Shown here piece by piece: positions 22,701 through 35,900 of a stretch of DNA of 64,000 bases; positions within the stretch are counted from its first letter, which is position 1, and every line of letters begins with the position of its first letter. The stretch covers positions 434,001 to 498,000 of the forward strand of contig CP137319.1 in NCBI GenBank assembly GCA_033182465.1. The letters are read 5' to 3'. This DNA is from Sanghuangporus weigelae. Lineage: Eukaryota; Basidiomycota; Agaricomycetes; Hymenochaetales; Hymenochaetaceae. The notes under the pieces were generated by a model. The model was not told the origin of the DNA. It did not search any database and was given only the letters and a program-made list of their open reading frames with translations. The position numbers were made by a program, and so were the translations under genes.

Positions 22701-25700
22701 CCCCGATTCAGTGATACTTATTTTTTGATCCGTCATAGTACCAAGACAATCTACCTTGAGGCTGAATGTCGCTGTATGATCTTCACAAGCCTGATGAAGG
22801 TGCCGATTTTTTCTATTGTTTTGCTATATCCTCATCTCCGTTAAGCTTTGCGATAGTCTTTTTGCTTCCCAGAATGAGGAGAAGGGAAAGAAAAGAAGAA
22901 GACAAAATCGAAGCAGTTGTAGGAAAGAAGGGTGAAATGATTGCAAATAGCCCTTCTGTAGTGACAACTTGCGTTTTTCACCCAAGGGATGCTTCCACAA
23001 TCATCCTTGCTTGTAAATTTGACTGTCTACTGGATTCTTTCTAAACGTCATTTGTTATCGATCGGAAGTTGTCTGTGTGATGTCACCCCGCCGTGTGATT
23101 CATCTGCAGTCGTTGATGAGTCAACCAACTGGCTCGACCATCGGGAAATGCCAGTAAGTCGTTCTCATACGATACGATACGGCGACAGTGGACCCCCATA
23201 CTGATATCGTTCGCAGGAAACTATGTTATGCGAGTGATAAGACAAATGGACACGCGAACGAGGTCGGACCGCACATCGGACTCCTCAAGTATCACATCCC
23301 GTCATCAAGGTGAAGTTTTTGCTCTCATCAAGACTCGTGCATTGGAGTTTATCACATTAAAGGGTCGGAAAGTATCAGCTGATATTTGTACGAGTCGGAT
23401 TTGGCTGAACGACGCTCCGTGACGAATCCCGCCTTTACAATGGCCCGGCTTAAGGTTTCGAAAAGTCACTACATACTTCTTACCGAGTTTGCTTCGGATC
23501 TCTCCTCCTTCAGAGTATTTCCCAAGCTTTCCGTCGAAGTTGCCTGCGGCATCGAAGGCAAACGGTGTTACCAATTTCCGGAAGGCAAAATCAATGCATT
23601 CGCGGAACAGTCTACCTGAAGTCCAGACGTGTTAATATCCTGATGGAGACTACAAAATCTTTGAGCAGTGGGATACAAGCGATTCTTCGCACTTCTATCT
23701 TTCGGCACTTGAGAATTGACATCCGGAACGGTCGACCGGTCCCAAGGGTCGCTCATTCAATGACCACCGGATTCATTAAGACGAGATCAGTTTTTGACGG
23801 CCATGGCCGGTCTCCTGCAGAGTTTCAAGACGTAAGAAGACTGATAATTTGTAAAATCAAGGATAATCAGAGTATTGAATTGCAAGCGGAAGTCATGCCA
23901 AATTAGCTAGACAAAACTGCGAATGACACTAGTCTCAAATAAGTAGAAGTCGAACACGCGATTCATCGGTCCGGGGACGTGAAGGCTTGATAATGTTTTT
24001 TTGGAACGAGTTTATTGAACACACCGATGGATTACACCGCAAGACTGGGGCGTAGAATGCAGAGCCACAATAATGAACTAGAATCAGACTGAAGCGAGAC
24101 TTCGACAGCTCGTCCAGATCGTGGATGAAATAGCGTATATGCTTCCTGGTTCAGACTACTTTGATTAACATAGTACTCCAAATCTATGCGAGTAAGATTA
24201 CAGATCGCACTAAGCACGCACGAGAGTCCAGAATCCGAAAGACTTCAGACTTCTCTAATGTCGAGAACGCAAATAGCCGTAGGGGCGAGAACCGGCCCAA
24301 GTAGTGAACTGAACACTTTTAGCCAATGATCGAGCATCCTTCATTTTCCGGAGTCGGATTGTGTGCCATTCTTACACTTCGGAGGCCATTTACGCCGGTT
24401 AGAATGAAAAAAGCTGGTATAACTTGTCCAATCCAACCTGACATGACAATTGGTGGGACAATAGAATCCAACTCTTCGACTTGCTATTTAAGACAATAGA
24501 AGCCAAATATACCAACGGGGTTCTGAAACTGGAAATCTGTCTGGTATGCATTTCAAAAACGGATGAGCGTCTACCAAAACGAGTCTTCAGAAGAAGAAAG
24601 AAGTCACCGATTTATATGAGCGTCGATCCCCGCGACGATCACGTTATCACTTTTGTCTTTGCCTGCTCCTCCGTATTGGGTGGTCCTTCGGGAGAGCCTA
24701 ACGCCACCGCAACAATCCGAGGCGGAGTTCAACAAGCCCAAACTGGCGAGTGCCTTAAAGGAATTGCCTCGTCTGCTTACAGGCTTACGTCTGGCTCTTG
24801 TCTTTGGCTCTCGGACAGGAGGAATCATTCCACAGATAAGGTGGGCCTATAAGCGCACTCGCCGTATCGTATCATCTCGTATCACCTGCCCAGTTTTCAT
24901 TTATCTCAACTAGGAAGGGGTTGGTTGTTCGATCTCATCAACGGACGGTGGCAGCTGAAAGAGAGTCACAAATTAGGGGTGATCTCGACAGTTCGGGGAG
25001 GAGACGATGAGGAGGAATGGAGAGTAGAGTAGGACCGATCTGATGCGCGGATATCGACAGACAAGGCGTCAAGAGCGTATGTCCGCGTCCCTTCATCCTG
25101 TTTCCGAGGATTCGACCATGCAAAGCTCGCGCTAGCCTCTCTAATCTGCACTAGCTCTAAATCGATCCCCACAGCGATCCTTTTAGCGTCGATGGTAGCC
25201 CGAGCAGATCATCGACGGATGAAAATGCTACGTGTGGACACCATTAAGCAAGATCGTTGTTACTCGTGGCTGTCGATTTACAGGAAGTCTGGTCTGGGCT
25301 TACGTGCCACCATCGACGCTGGGCGCGCGTGCCCTGAAGAATACAATATTTCCGGTGACAAGCCATTACGTCCAACCTCGCCCAACTCGATCCGAGTAAG
25401 TAAATCTATTTGTTTTCCCTTCATCACCGTGATTGCAACTTTCGACCGGTTCAAGAGGCATTCCGAAATGACATTGATATGCATTCATGTTCATCGGGAC
25501 CGAGTACCCTTGGCGCTGGATGTATACAGGACATTAAGGTACGCAGGCACGGTCATGTTTGAACGAGACGGGTCCTGGAATTTTACAGAACAGCCTCGTG
25601 ATCCTGGCTGGCAGTTTTATCCATCATCTTCGTCAAGAGAAATACAGTCGAGATTGATTTGTATTTCTCGTTCGGTTGAAGTCGACGGTATGATTTAAGG

Positions 25701-28552
25701 TACATTTACAGATTGATTCGATCTTCCGTTGTTATCCTGTCCACTCCCGACTGAACGGTGAAGATTCCGTAGAGCGTAATGGTTCGTGACTATTAGAGTA
25801 TGTCCTATCGCGCTCTATCTGGTTGAGCACAGACATCCCCAGAAAAAAAAAGCGGCATTGAAAGGTACGGGCATACCATCTTCTTCAGAATGGAGACGTG
25901 ACGGGGTCAAGATGGTGCATCTGAAGTCAATCTCTCCCGACCTCGTCACCGTATTCATTCTCAACCGTTCTCCGTTAATTTCGGTCAGCACCGTGACCGA
26001 AACCCCTATCCTATCCATGTCCTTCTCAGAAAACTGGTTATGTAGAATTCAGAGGTGCCGATGCTGGTGATGCAGAGGAAAAGTGGTTTGATAGCCGCGC
26101 ACGGATGCACATCACGTTCTATGCAAACTGTCGCGTCTTTTCATTCGCTTATCTATCATATCGGAGACACGAATACTGAGCACAGCCAGGGTTACAGCCA
26201 AAGAAGCTCCTGCGCTATTCCATTCTACGAATACAAGCTTCGTGATGCGGGAACCGCTTCTGACGCCGGCCACGAAGCCTTACAGACTGACACGGTGCGC
26301 AGCGGATGTATTTCAAAGATGTTCTTTTCTTGGGTGCGCGTGAATTCCTGACTGTAGGTGTAAGTTTTTGCACGAGTCGTCGAAGAATCCAATCTGACTT
26401 CACTTCTTTTCGAAAGCTGATGAATCTTGCTGCGTCTTCCTCCCAGGATGGCGTCTCTCGGATCGGCGCGTATGCAGAAGGCCTTTATAAGTACTAATGA
26501 CGCTGACATTCAGTCGAGTAAGAGACGCCGTTCGCGGGAGCCAATGCAATTTGAAGACTTCCGGTTTCACGGACGTCATTAAAATTCCAGAAATACCCTT
26601 TAGAGGTGCGGATATGAGAGAACCGGATGTTGTGCAGTGACCCGAAAGGCTCCTTCGCCGCCGTGTTGGGGCTGAAGTGGAGCAAGAGTCTCCAATCAGA
26701 AGCGAATTTCGGTTTCTGTCGGTTAGAATTGACCGGGACAAGCCGCGAAAGAGCGAGTATCAACGGAAATTACGCAGGTTCGAACGGTCGGCGGGAAGAT
26801 GCGACCCAGAATGGGCGCTGCGAGCCAGGGCTGGATTTATTTGGAGGCCGACCCATCCGATCGACTCGTTATCCCATAAGTAAATGAGGATTCAGACTCA
26901 AGGTTCAAGAAGGCTGAACGACTTGAGAAGGTGTCGCAGCGAGTGTCGGGATCACAGATAATTCAATACAGTTCAGATCATTATATGGTGTCTCGACTTT
27001 TCCGACCCGAGTATGGTCTGTCCTTTGTGAAGGCTCTCCGATCCCGGCGTCTCATGTGCATCTTCATCGAAAAAAAAGAAGGCGTTTGAGGGATAAGAGG
27101 ATGATGACTGTACGAATGAACAACGTGGATGACACGCGGAAGCAAACTTTGTTTATATCTGATCTCTCTCGGTGCAAACAACACGTCATCAAGAGCTGAA
27201 ATCAGTTGATCAGAGCGAGTCGGCTTCGCTGGACCAGCGATCAATGAACAAACAGCGCTCTCGGATCGAGTTTCCGGACACATCAGCAGCAGATCAGAAA
27301 GACGATCATGGACATGGGCAACAGTCACCCCGATCCCAGATCTCCCCACGAAATTTAATTTACAGTCGCCAAACCATGTTTCCCTTCGGGGTTTTTTCCG
27401 TTCGAATTTTATTTTTCCCTTGTCTCTTTCATTCTTTTTCTTTTCGAAAACACTCTCGGCGACGGCGAGAAAATCCCTTCGGGTCGGGGACGGGTCTGTT
27501 CGTTCGAGTTTGGAAGATAAGGTAGGAGGAAAGTGCAATCTCGCCTAATCGGTCACACTGGTCACGTCATGCAATTTAACCATGTTTGGAAGGACCCTTA
27601 AGTAAAAAGCCTTCAAAATAGATTCGTACGTAGGCTCTCAGAAAGTTTTGTTCTTCTTATTCATCCCGTAAAGTCGTCATGACCCTGGTATATGAAGACT
27701 CTTCTCAGTCAGTCGGACGTCACTCGAGAGTTGCGCAGAGCTCGTTCTGGATAAAACGTGTCAAAAATGGAGGTATGACAAATGACATAATTACTTAATA
27801 ATTTGAGCTGCGCTGGAATGTGATTTTGAACTTGTTGCCTATATAGGAACCCGGTAAAAGAGCGTATCCTTCCTTCGCTTCGCTTCGAAAAACCATCGCG
27901 TAGAAGGGTTTTTTCTCGGGCTCGGGAGGTGTTTGACGTGCTGTTCCGTCTGCATTTTTCATTGCGAGAAAGACATACACCCGGGTGGGAGAGCGCGGCG
28001 CGTCACGGAAAGGCATGCAAGTCCCGAAGAAGGCAAGAAACGGTTGGAGGGCAGTTTTTCGATAACGGTTCTCGTGACGTGATGAGATCAAACGGACAGA
28101 CAGGGTCTTTCGTCTCTGGATCTCGATATGAATCCCGGCTGGAGGGTGGATATTGAATTTCGGAGGAGAAACGAGTGGAAAGAACGACGCGGATATCTGG
28201 TGGGATCTCGTTTGGAAACGCGAGACAGAATCCGAATGGACGACTGGACGCTCCGGAAATGGGAATAAGCGTGATTGTGTGTGTCGCGGGAGTGGGGATG
28301 TTAGGCCAGAGTGGGACGAGGAGAGGGGACAGGAAAGAAACAAGGTTCTGTCGGGGAGAGAGTGCCGAAGTAGAGAGATCATCGGGCTATCCGGATAAGG
28401 GAACGAGATTATAATGACGATCTTGGAAAAAAAGAAGAATTCGAAATTAAAATGCAATTTCATCTATTTATGTAAACTATTCGCTATATATATTCCCAAC
28501 TCAAGTCACTCTCTACTTCTCTCTCTGTCCGCCGGCGCGTATAGCCAGCCCT
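19796..28552. other. Gene-poor stretch of about 8.7 kb upstream of the Con7-like gene
   Basis: No convincing gene was found on either strand. Open frames reach at most about 220 codons, overlap on both strands and contain no known motif. The best candidate is a minus-strand, membrane-like segment at about 19958-20450 with hydrophobic stretches (SVSFVIYLVTVRYV, LCFFAGFLLF) and usable splice signals (GTATGT donor, GCTAAC branch), but I could not assemble a product. A TATATATATATAG run at about 20766-20778 could serve a promoter in either direction. From about 27.9 to 28.45 kb the plus strand is markedly purine-rich, which opens a long but meaningless frame on the minus strand. CpG is not obviously depleted and no long terminal or inverted repeats were seen by eye. 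Confidence 0.5.
28485..28494 (+). promoter_or_regulatory. Possible TATA box of the Con7-like gene
   Basis: TATATATATT lies 59 bp before the ATG at 28553 and is followed by a CT-rich tract (about 28507-28530) of the kind common at fungal transcription starts. Confidence 0.4.
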
Positions 28553-30990
28553 ATGCACCCCGTCCTCTTCACCCCGCTCACGCCCCCGCCCGACTCGTTC
28601 ATCAATAATTATATCCCGTCGGTCGTCGACGCTCTCAACAATACCCGCCCCCGCCCCCACCTCCACATTGCCATCGGGCGCGCTCGAGAGCGCTCCTCGC
28701 CGACTCCTCACGAAGCAGCCCTGGCATTTGACACGCGCTCTGCGCACTCCGCTCTGCCTATCACGTCCCCGAACCAGCACGCGTTCCGTTACGCACGCGA
28801 TTTGGCATCCTCTTCCGGTTCCGCATCTGCCCCGTCCGGTGGCGATCACGGCATATACTCCTCCTCTCCCGCTTTAGAGCACTCCTCCGACGCCGCCACA
28901 CTCGCCACCAGCGTCTCTGGTATGTCTTTGCTTATCCTGTGCTTCTTGCTCTTCACACTGAGTGACTGCGCCGCAACCCCCGCATATATATTAATTGCTT
29001 TTATTTAATTATTTTTTTTTCAGGGTATCCGTGCTCTCCTCCCCCTTCGAGGCACCATTCGGAGCATGCTGCAAATCGTGACAAACTTTCCGGTGCTAGT
29101 CATTTTTCTGCCCAGTCTCCGGCAAGCTCTCCGCCTGGTCCAGCCGCCACGAGCATTTCGGATAGACTTAACTTGACTTCGATAAATGCGCAAACTCTAC
29201 CAGACCACTATCAAGCTACGTTTAGTACATCAACCCACTCGGAGAACCAGAGCGAACAGCGCAGTCACCTCACTCAAGCTCAGCAGCATCCGCAGGCTAG
29301 CTTGCAGCCACGGACGTCATCTTCGCTTCACTCGCCATCCGATCGCTTCCCCTCGCTAGCCTCGATGCTTTCCTCCGACCGCTACCCGCCGCGCATAGAT
29401 AGATATGCATTTCCGGCTCCTGGTCATGAACGGCGCATCTCTGATCCCTCCGACCACTACTCAACTGCGAAGATCCATCCCTCCTCGATGGCAATGGGCA
29501 CAGGTTACGGAGCACCTCCCTCGTACACGTTGCATCGGGTCGAGCGAACGGGTTCGTACCCGGAAATAGCCACAGAATCTGGCCTTAGTCAGACAGGCTG
29601 GCGCGAGGACGAGAAAGAGAAGCTCTACGTGGAGGACCGTGCAAGGGCGGCCTTCGATCCCTACTCCCCTATCCACTCGTCGTTCTCCTCATCCAACTCG
29701 TCAATCGCCACGCAGGCACTACCCTCTCCACATTACTATCCCTCCCGCGGCTACACCGGGCCGGCCGCTGGCACCTATCCACTGTATGGCCCGTCCGAAG
29801 ACGCGCCTTACGACGCCAGACCGCAGACGGGGTCGAGCGATTCTAGTTCACCATCGTACCTGTACCCACAGGGTGCCGTATCCTCTGGTTCCCGGGGTCT
29901 TCCAAACACGTTGAATCCTCACCAGGCGGACTATGCTAACTTTGGAGGAGCTGACCCCTCTTCGAAGACTTATTCATTTGTCGCGCTTCCTGGCAATACA
30001 GTGCGTAAGCGTCCAAGACGTCGATACGACGAGATTGAACGGCTATATGCGTGCAATTTCCCTGGCTGCACGAAGGCTTACGGAACCTTGAATCATCTGA
30101 ATGCCCATGTCAACATGCAGAAACATGGTCCGAAGAGGCATCCTAATGGTAAGTTTCACCTAGACACTACTCTAACGTACTGGGAGGATTTTTGATCCTA
30201 AGGGATCTCCTAACGCAATTTTGCGCGATTTTATCTATCACTTAAACTTTACCTATAACTTTCGCTGACAATGGCGCACTTTCTAAATACAGAATTCAAG
30301 GATATGCGCAAACAGTGGCGAAAGATGAAGAAAGAGCAAGAGGCCGAAAGGGAGCGGTTAGCCCAGCTTGAGGGTATGCCCGGGGCCGGAAACTCAAATC
30401 TTTCGGACGTGATGCGCCGTCGCCGCGCTACGGACCCTAGTCCGTACGGAATACATGGGATAAACCCCGGAGAAGACGTCAACGCGAATGGCCACCCGTC
30501 AGGATCGGTGGCGGCGTCCGTCAGTGATCCGTTGGGGATATCGTCCCTTGACGCATCCTCCTATGGTTTGAGCCAAAGCCTGCCAATCAACGTCGGCTCC
30601 GACCCGATTGGAAGCATGGGCGTCGGCACGGGATATGGTCAACAGCATCAATATTCATCTTCATCTGGATATCATGGTCAGCTGCGTCCATCGATCTCTC
30701 CGGCTTCTCCTTCGGGTCCCTCTGATACTTACGGACGTTTTACGGGCAGTGGTCAAGGACTTGCACCCCTAACTGAATCACCGACTAATTACTACACGCA
30801 GTCAGCCGGCTTTGAACCAGGCCGCACGCGGACTCCACCTCCACGCAACCAGCTTCCTCCAGATGCCACGCTCTGCTCTGCTTACACGCATTCACAACAG
30901 TCCGACGTGGGAGGCGATGGGTACGCGTTGCCGAGCCTGTCGTCTGCCACCAGCTTGGACCAGCGTGGTCGCCATGGTTCTTCGCAGTGA
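28553..30990 (+). CDS. con7: Con7-like C2H2 zinc-finger transcription factor
   Basis: Nuclear DNA-binding regulator. Three exons fit in phase (28553-28919, 29024-30148, 30293-30990), coding 729 aa. The diagnostic block lies at the exon 2/3 junction, about residues 460-515: YSFVALPGN, then KRPRRRYDEIERLYACNFPG and CTKAYGTLNHLNAHVNMQKH (zinc ligands C-x4-C...H-x4-H), GPKRHPNEFKDMRKQWRKMK and a charged coil KKEQEAERERLAQLEG. This matches ascomycete Con7 proteins, which control conidiation and infection-structure genes in Magnaporthe. The finger has a C-x4-C spacing and there is only one. The intron at 30149-30292 splits the coding region just after the finger and its basic tail. The N-terminal half is Ser/Pro/Tyr/His-rich and probably disordered, as is the C-terminus. 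The function in basidiomycetes is not known to me; a developmental role is inference. Confidence 0.88.
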
Positions 30991-32052
30991 AGTACATCGC
31001 TGGCAGCCTAATCACACATGCACGCAGTTTCTGCGTGCGACAGATCTTCGACATGCCAGTCACTCTTCCTCTCTACTTCTGTTTCTACCTTTTTCTGCTC
31101 TCTTCTGCTCTGTCTCTCTTGTTCTCTAGCGGAATCGTTATCCTCAACTAATTCTTTTCTTGTCGGCGGAATAAGTGCAACGGAGGCAATTATCTTTTCT
31201 TTTCCCCCTTCTCTCTCTTTACATGTCAACAACATCATTGGAACCCTTTGGGGACAAGCTTTACTCGTATGCAACTTATAACTTTTGATATCAATCGCTC
31301 TTACTACCCCTATCATCCATGGCGAATCCGCGTGCGATCGGTGCTCTTCCCATTCTTTCATCGGCCTGTCTTGTAATCCTAATGGACGATCGCTTCTCAA
31401 AGCACCCTTTATGCAGTGTACTTCCTGTGGCCTTCCTTTTCCCTCACCTGATCGCTCGTCTCTTACTCGCTACGGATCCATCTCTTACCCTAATTCCCTC
31501 ATGACCGTATCTCTATTTTTTTTTCCTCGTGCTTTCTTCTTTTTGCAAGCCTTATAGTTGGAACACACATGTAATGCCCGTTCTCGAGCGTTAAACGTGC
31601 TTCTGCATGATTGCCGGGATGGGTCTCGACATCGGATTATAAATACCTAGTAAATAGTGTATATCACGTATCTCTCTTCCTTTCTTCTATTCTCGCAAAA
31701 ATGCAATGCTATTGCTCTATCTAAACTCGGTGGAGGGAGGGCTATTCGTATTGTTTGTGTGGGTCCGGGAATTATCCCGTCCGTCTTCCATTGGTGTTTG
31801 TGTATCTATCAACATTCTATTCGCGTTGCGTAATTGACGGACTTGGAAGAGAGAGAAGGATGGAGTGTTCTATGCGCCTGGAGCAGGTCGGACTTCAGCA
31901 AGTCTACTACGATACGATGCAGAAATGCTGAGAAGGGTGGATGTAAAGTTAAAATTCTAAGCCACGGGTTTTGATCGTGTACGAGGAATCAGGGTGTCCC
32001 GAATTTCCTACTGGATTGTCGGGCCCAGTATTCCATTTACGCGCGCACTACC

Positions 32053-32095
32053 CACCTATCTATCCATCCATCCATCCATCCACCCATCTATCCAT
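32053..32095. repeat. (ATCC)n microsatellite
   Basis: An imperfect run of the tetramer ATCC/ATCT, with consecutive TCCATCCATCCATCC units interrupted by CACC and CTAT. Confidence 0.85.
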
Positions 32096-32697
32096 GCCTT
32101 TCCTCAAGGCTTCGTTCGCGAAATTCCTTACACATGTTATTTCTTCCAAATTGCACCATTATTTCTAGTCTAGTTAGTCGATGGCTACTTGCGGGCGGGA
32201 AGACGACCCGTGGTGGCTTAGGCTCGGGCTTTGGCTTCGAAATACGTCTAAGGCGGGGGGACGTGGGAGAAGGAAGCTGCACCAGTAAGAGGACTGTAAG
32301 ACATTGACTGGCACGGAGTTGACATGTATGTATACGGTGGTACACAGCATACACACAGGAATATTCTTCCTCTCCTCGTGTCTGTGACTTTCTCGAGTCG
32401 TTCGAATTGCCTGTACTTCTTTATTCTTCGGAGAAATATCATCATTAGAATGATTTACTGCATGCTGTAGCACGGCCCATACTCAGTGATGGATTAAAAC
32501 GAGCTAAATGAAATGATGTGCGCTTTAATCAACTTTGTGTTCGTGTTCAATGGTGTCCCGTGTGTGAGCGAATTAGGGCTGTGCCCCCTCCCGCTGTGTG
32601 CGGGATTGTTCGTTCAAGGAAAGGAAGAAAGGAAGAAAGAAACAAGGATGGATTGACTTGAATCGTATTAATTGAATTGATGTCTTCCTTCGACTCT

Positions 32698-32740
32698 CCG
32701 CCTCCGACCTCCGACCTCCGACCTCCGACTCCGACTCCGG
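32698..32740. repeat. Heptamer tandem repeat (CCTCCGA)n
   Basis: Four consecutive CCTCCGA units, followed by two shorter CTCCGA/CTCCGG units and the start of CTTTTG. The pattern suggests slippage between a 7-mer and a 6-mer unit. Confidence 0.8.
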
Positions 32741-32934
32741 CTTTTGATGGTTTCTTCTTCGTGTCGTGGGCTGTGCTGATAATGATCTCGGAAGCTGGGC
32801 AACTGAACGGGAGTAAGGAAAGCCGGAGAAGAACGTGAATGGAAGGGGGGGCGCGAGGAGGCCCGGGGGCGATTGCGAGGAGGGAGGAAGTGGGAATGAG
32901 TCAATGAGCCATGGATGAAGCAGGAGATATCGAA

Positions 32935-32954
32935 TGGATGAATGAATGAATGAA
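32935..32954. repeat. (ATGA)n microsatellite
   Basis: Short run of AATG/ATGA tetramers: GGATGAATGAATGAATGAA. Confidence 0.75.
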
Positions 32955-35900
32955 AAGATCTCAAATCCCTTCTCCTTCCTTCAATTCATGCATGTTTCTC
33001 AATAGTAATCCTCCGGCCGGTGGTTGAAAGTGAGACGGATAGACGCGGGGAACACAGCTCGAAATGTGAATCTGTGTGATTTTGACAGGTAAATTAAATC
33101 GAATCGGTAATGACCATTGTCATGAACGGAAAGAAAAGAACTTTCTCCTGTTACTTTGTACGTTACTAGCATGTGTATTCTGTGAATTCGAACGCGACGA
33201 AATGTTGCATTATCGCTATAATATCGCAGACAAAGCGCCCATAAAGAGACCGTGACACAACGAAGACACGCGAGAATTCAAGCCAGACATTTCATATCCG
33301 AATTCGCCAGACTTTGAAAGGGCGGAGGGTGGACATGGCGCATACGTACGTATGTGACAGGAAGCATTGGGGGGAAGAAGAAATAATTAGAATTAGAAGA
33401 TGTGGTGGGTGGGGGGAAATAGAACTGAACTGAATGAGTGAGCTCATAGTGCGTGAAGATTATTCTTCTCTTCTCTTCTTCTTCTTTCAGCCTCGAGGGA
33501 TCGTGATAATTTTTCCTTCTCTGTTCTTTTCGTATAAGTCTTGATCTGCGCCCGTTAATTCAGATCCGTTCCGTACAGATAGATAGATATACAGATATCG
33601 GGGATTCAATCAATAATCAATAACGGGATGAAAGGAGAAGGGTCAATAGGCAGGCGTCAAGAATGTCTGGAATGATCCTTTGGTGGAAGAAGCAAGTCCG
33701 ACCGCTCCCGTGATCAAACACGACGTGATGCGCCGCGTTGATGGCGGAAGGCGCTAAGCAGGCCTATCGGCAACTCTTTTTTTCTCTTCTAATTGAATTA
33801 AAATTGAGTTGGTGAATTTAGATCTTCAATCTGCGTGTGACGTCCGCGAAACGATGTAAAAAAAAGGCAATAGATGAATGGCGGGCGAAAACGTTCCGTG
33901 TTTTCCTTGGAGTTTCGTGTTAGCGCTTACTGCTGTTTGGCGTACGCGTGCACATGATAAGGCAAAGAAGAGAGCGAAGGGGATCCAGAATTCAGATGCG
34001 AACGAGATTTTGCTTCGGACTGAGAGAACTCTGGATGAAACATATTCTCAAAGTCAGCCAGTAAATGGTCAGAATCCACGGAGGCGGAAAGAAGACAAGA
34101 AGAGAGAACAGCCGAGTAAGAGGTTGAGCACAGCCGACGTCTGCTGAGCTTCGCCGAACTCCGCGCGCTTATCCGGGAGAGAGAACGTGACCGGCGGATT
34201 GGCGTCGGAACGTCGAGCAAAGGCCTGCGAAGACTTACCGGTGGAAAAATAAGAAAAATTGTGATGACAAGAGCGAAAAAAGGAACTTTGCGTGCGATAG
34301 AATGGAAGTAGAATCATCCATCTGTCTCTTTTTTTTTGCAAAATGGTGCTGCCATACACGTTCAATGTAATGGTAATAGTCTTGTCCTTATGGATGCAAT
34401 GATGACTACATACGCGCACTCTATCCGCTGCTTGACGCCACCACGCGGCAATAACGTTCTCGGTCGTCTTGCATATGTCGAATGTTGACACTACAACCGA
34501 TCCCCATCAGCGGATCAAAGAAGTTAGAGAAGAAGCATCAAGCAATGCAGGAAAATATTATCGATTATTTCAATTCGCTATCCGGAGCGTTATACCCGCC
34601 GTATCACCTTCGCATCCAAACGTCAAATAACTCCGGCTTCCCTCGACGCTCAGCTTACGACCCTGCGAATTTACCAATCACGCTTACGGACGCGATGGCA
34701 TTGGCGGAGTCCCCTCCTTAAGTACTTATCTTCCTCCAGCGATGCAGTCTGTCCGGTCGATGCGGATGGCACGCGGCTTCTTCTTTCTTTATGCGCTTCA
34801 TGAAGTGAATGCCGTCGCGAGCACGACTTGACGGCTTACGGAATACTTACCTCTCCCTCTTCCTCTCTCGGAGATGGGGTGTCTTCAAAACGTCTGAGAT
34901 TTGATATCGATTTCCGTCACACTGTTCTAGAATCTGTAGAACTTCCGACCGACGCGTGTGAGCTGTTCATTGAACGACCCTGCATGTCCTTCCAATATTA
35001 TTCACCGCACATCAGAAGGATTGCGGGATCGCCTACCGGATTCTAAGTGCTATCATACAAATGAAACAGTAATTTAGACTTACATCGCACGTCTTCCAGG
35101 GCTTTACGAAGCGGTCTCGTCCCGACAATGTTCTGCATATGAAAAAAAAAATTGTCAGAAGAATGACAAAGCGGTACACTCCGGATCAGATGCTTCTTCT
35201 CATCCACGTAGAAGCATGGAAGAACATGAAACGTTTCTCGTTCTCCACAACATTCATCGGCACAGATTGTCATTTGCTCGATCATGAAGTTCTCCCGGTA
35301 ATTATTAATTACGAATTCTATCCAGATCACTCCAGATGTCGCTCCTTGTCATGCTACATGCCGTCCTGTTATACGGTCGATAGACCGCATCTCCGCGGTT
35401 GCGTGTTGCAGTTTATGCGCAAAGCCAGTCGGTGTGTCCCAGGCATGTCAAGACATCTGAGTCAAATAGGTCAATGTCATGTCTTTGAGTAACCGAGAAT
35501 ATCATGAAAATAAGAATCCATCTTACCGGTGGCACAATGAATATAGTTCATGACAGCATGCACAAGCCAAGATTTGGACAGCCGTAAGAAGGAAAAATGG
35601 CGCCGAGTGTGACATTTCAAGGGTAATATCCTACGAGATATTGAATGTTTTACGGCGAAGAATGGTCGGTCTACTCCACAAAGACTGGCGGTAAATGCGA
35701 CGAGATTAGTTCTTCCATAAGGGTGTTCTGTCTAATCGATGCGTCTCGCGAAATTCGAGACTCCGTCAATCATGACTTTTTGTGAGAAGCCCTACAGGAC
35801 AGAAAGAATCGTTGGTGGGTGAGAACGTCGATCTTGATCATCGATTCTGTTGTGAATGATCATCGTGTACGACGTATAGGCAATTCGAACGGAATGGGCT

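Noticed and set aside
25192-25698. 168-codon open frame on the plus strand
   Set aside because: Not recognised, no adjoining exons of a known family, no clear promoter or splice context.
26981-27538. 185-codon open frame on the minus strand
   Set aside because: No recognisable motif, Arg/Lys/Ser composition that follows base composition, and frames of similar length open on the opposite strand.
22700-27600. Possible decayed retrotransposon in the gene-poor stretch
   Set aside because: No reverse transcriptase, integrase or Gag motif was visible in any frame and no long terminal repeats were found by eye; CpG depletion typical of RIP is not evident.
27795-28463. 222-codon open frame on the minus strand upstream of the Con7-like gene
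   Set aside because: It is a product of the purine-rich plus strand: rich in Ser, Arg, Phe and Pro with no domain, and it overlaps the Con7 promoter.
32053-32095. CRISPR-like or regulatory tandem array
   Set aside because: It is a plain tetranucleotide microsatellite in a eukaryotic intergenic region.
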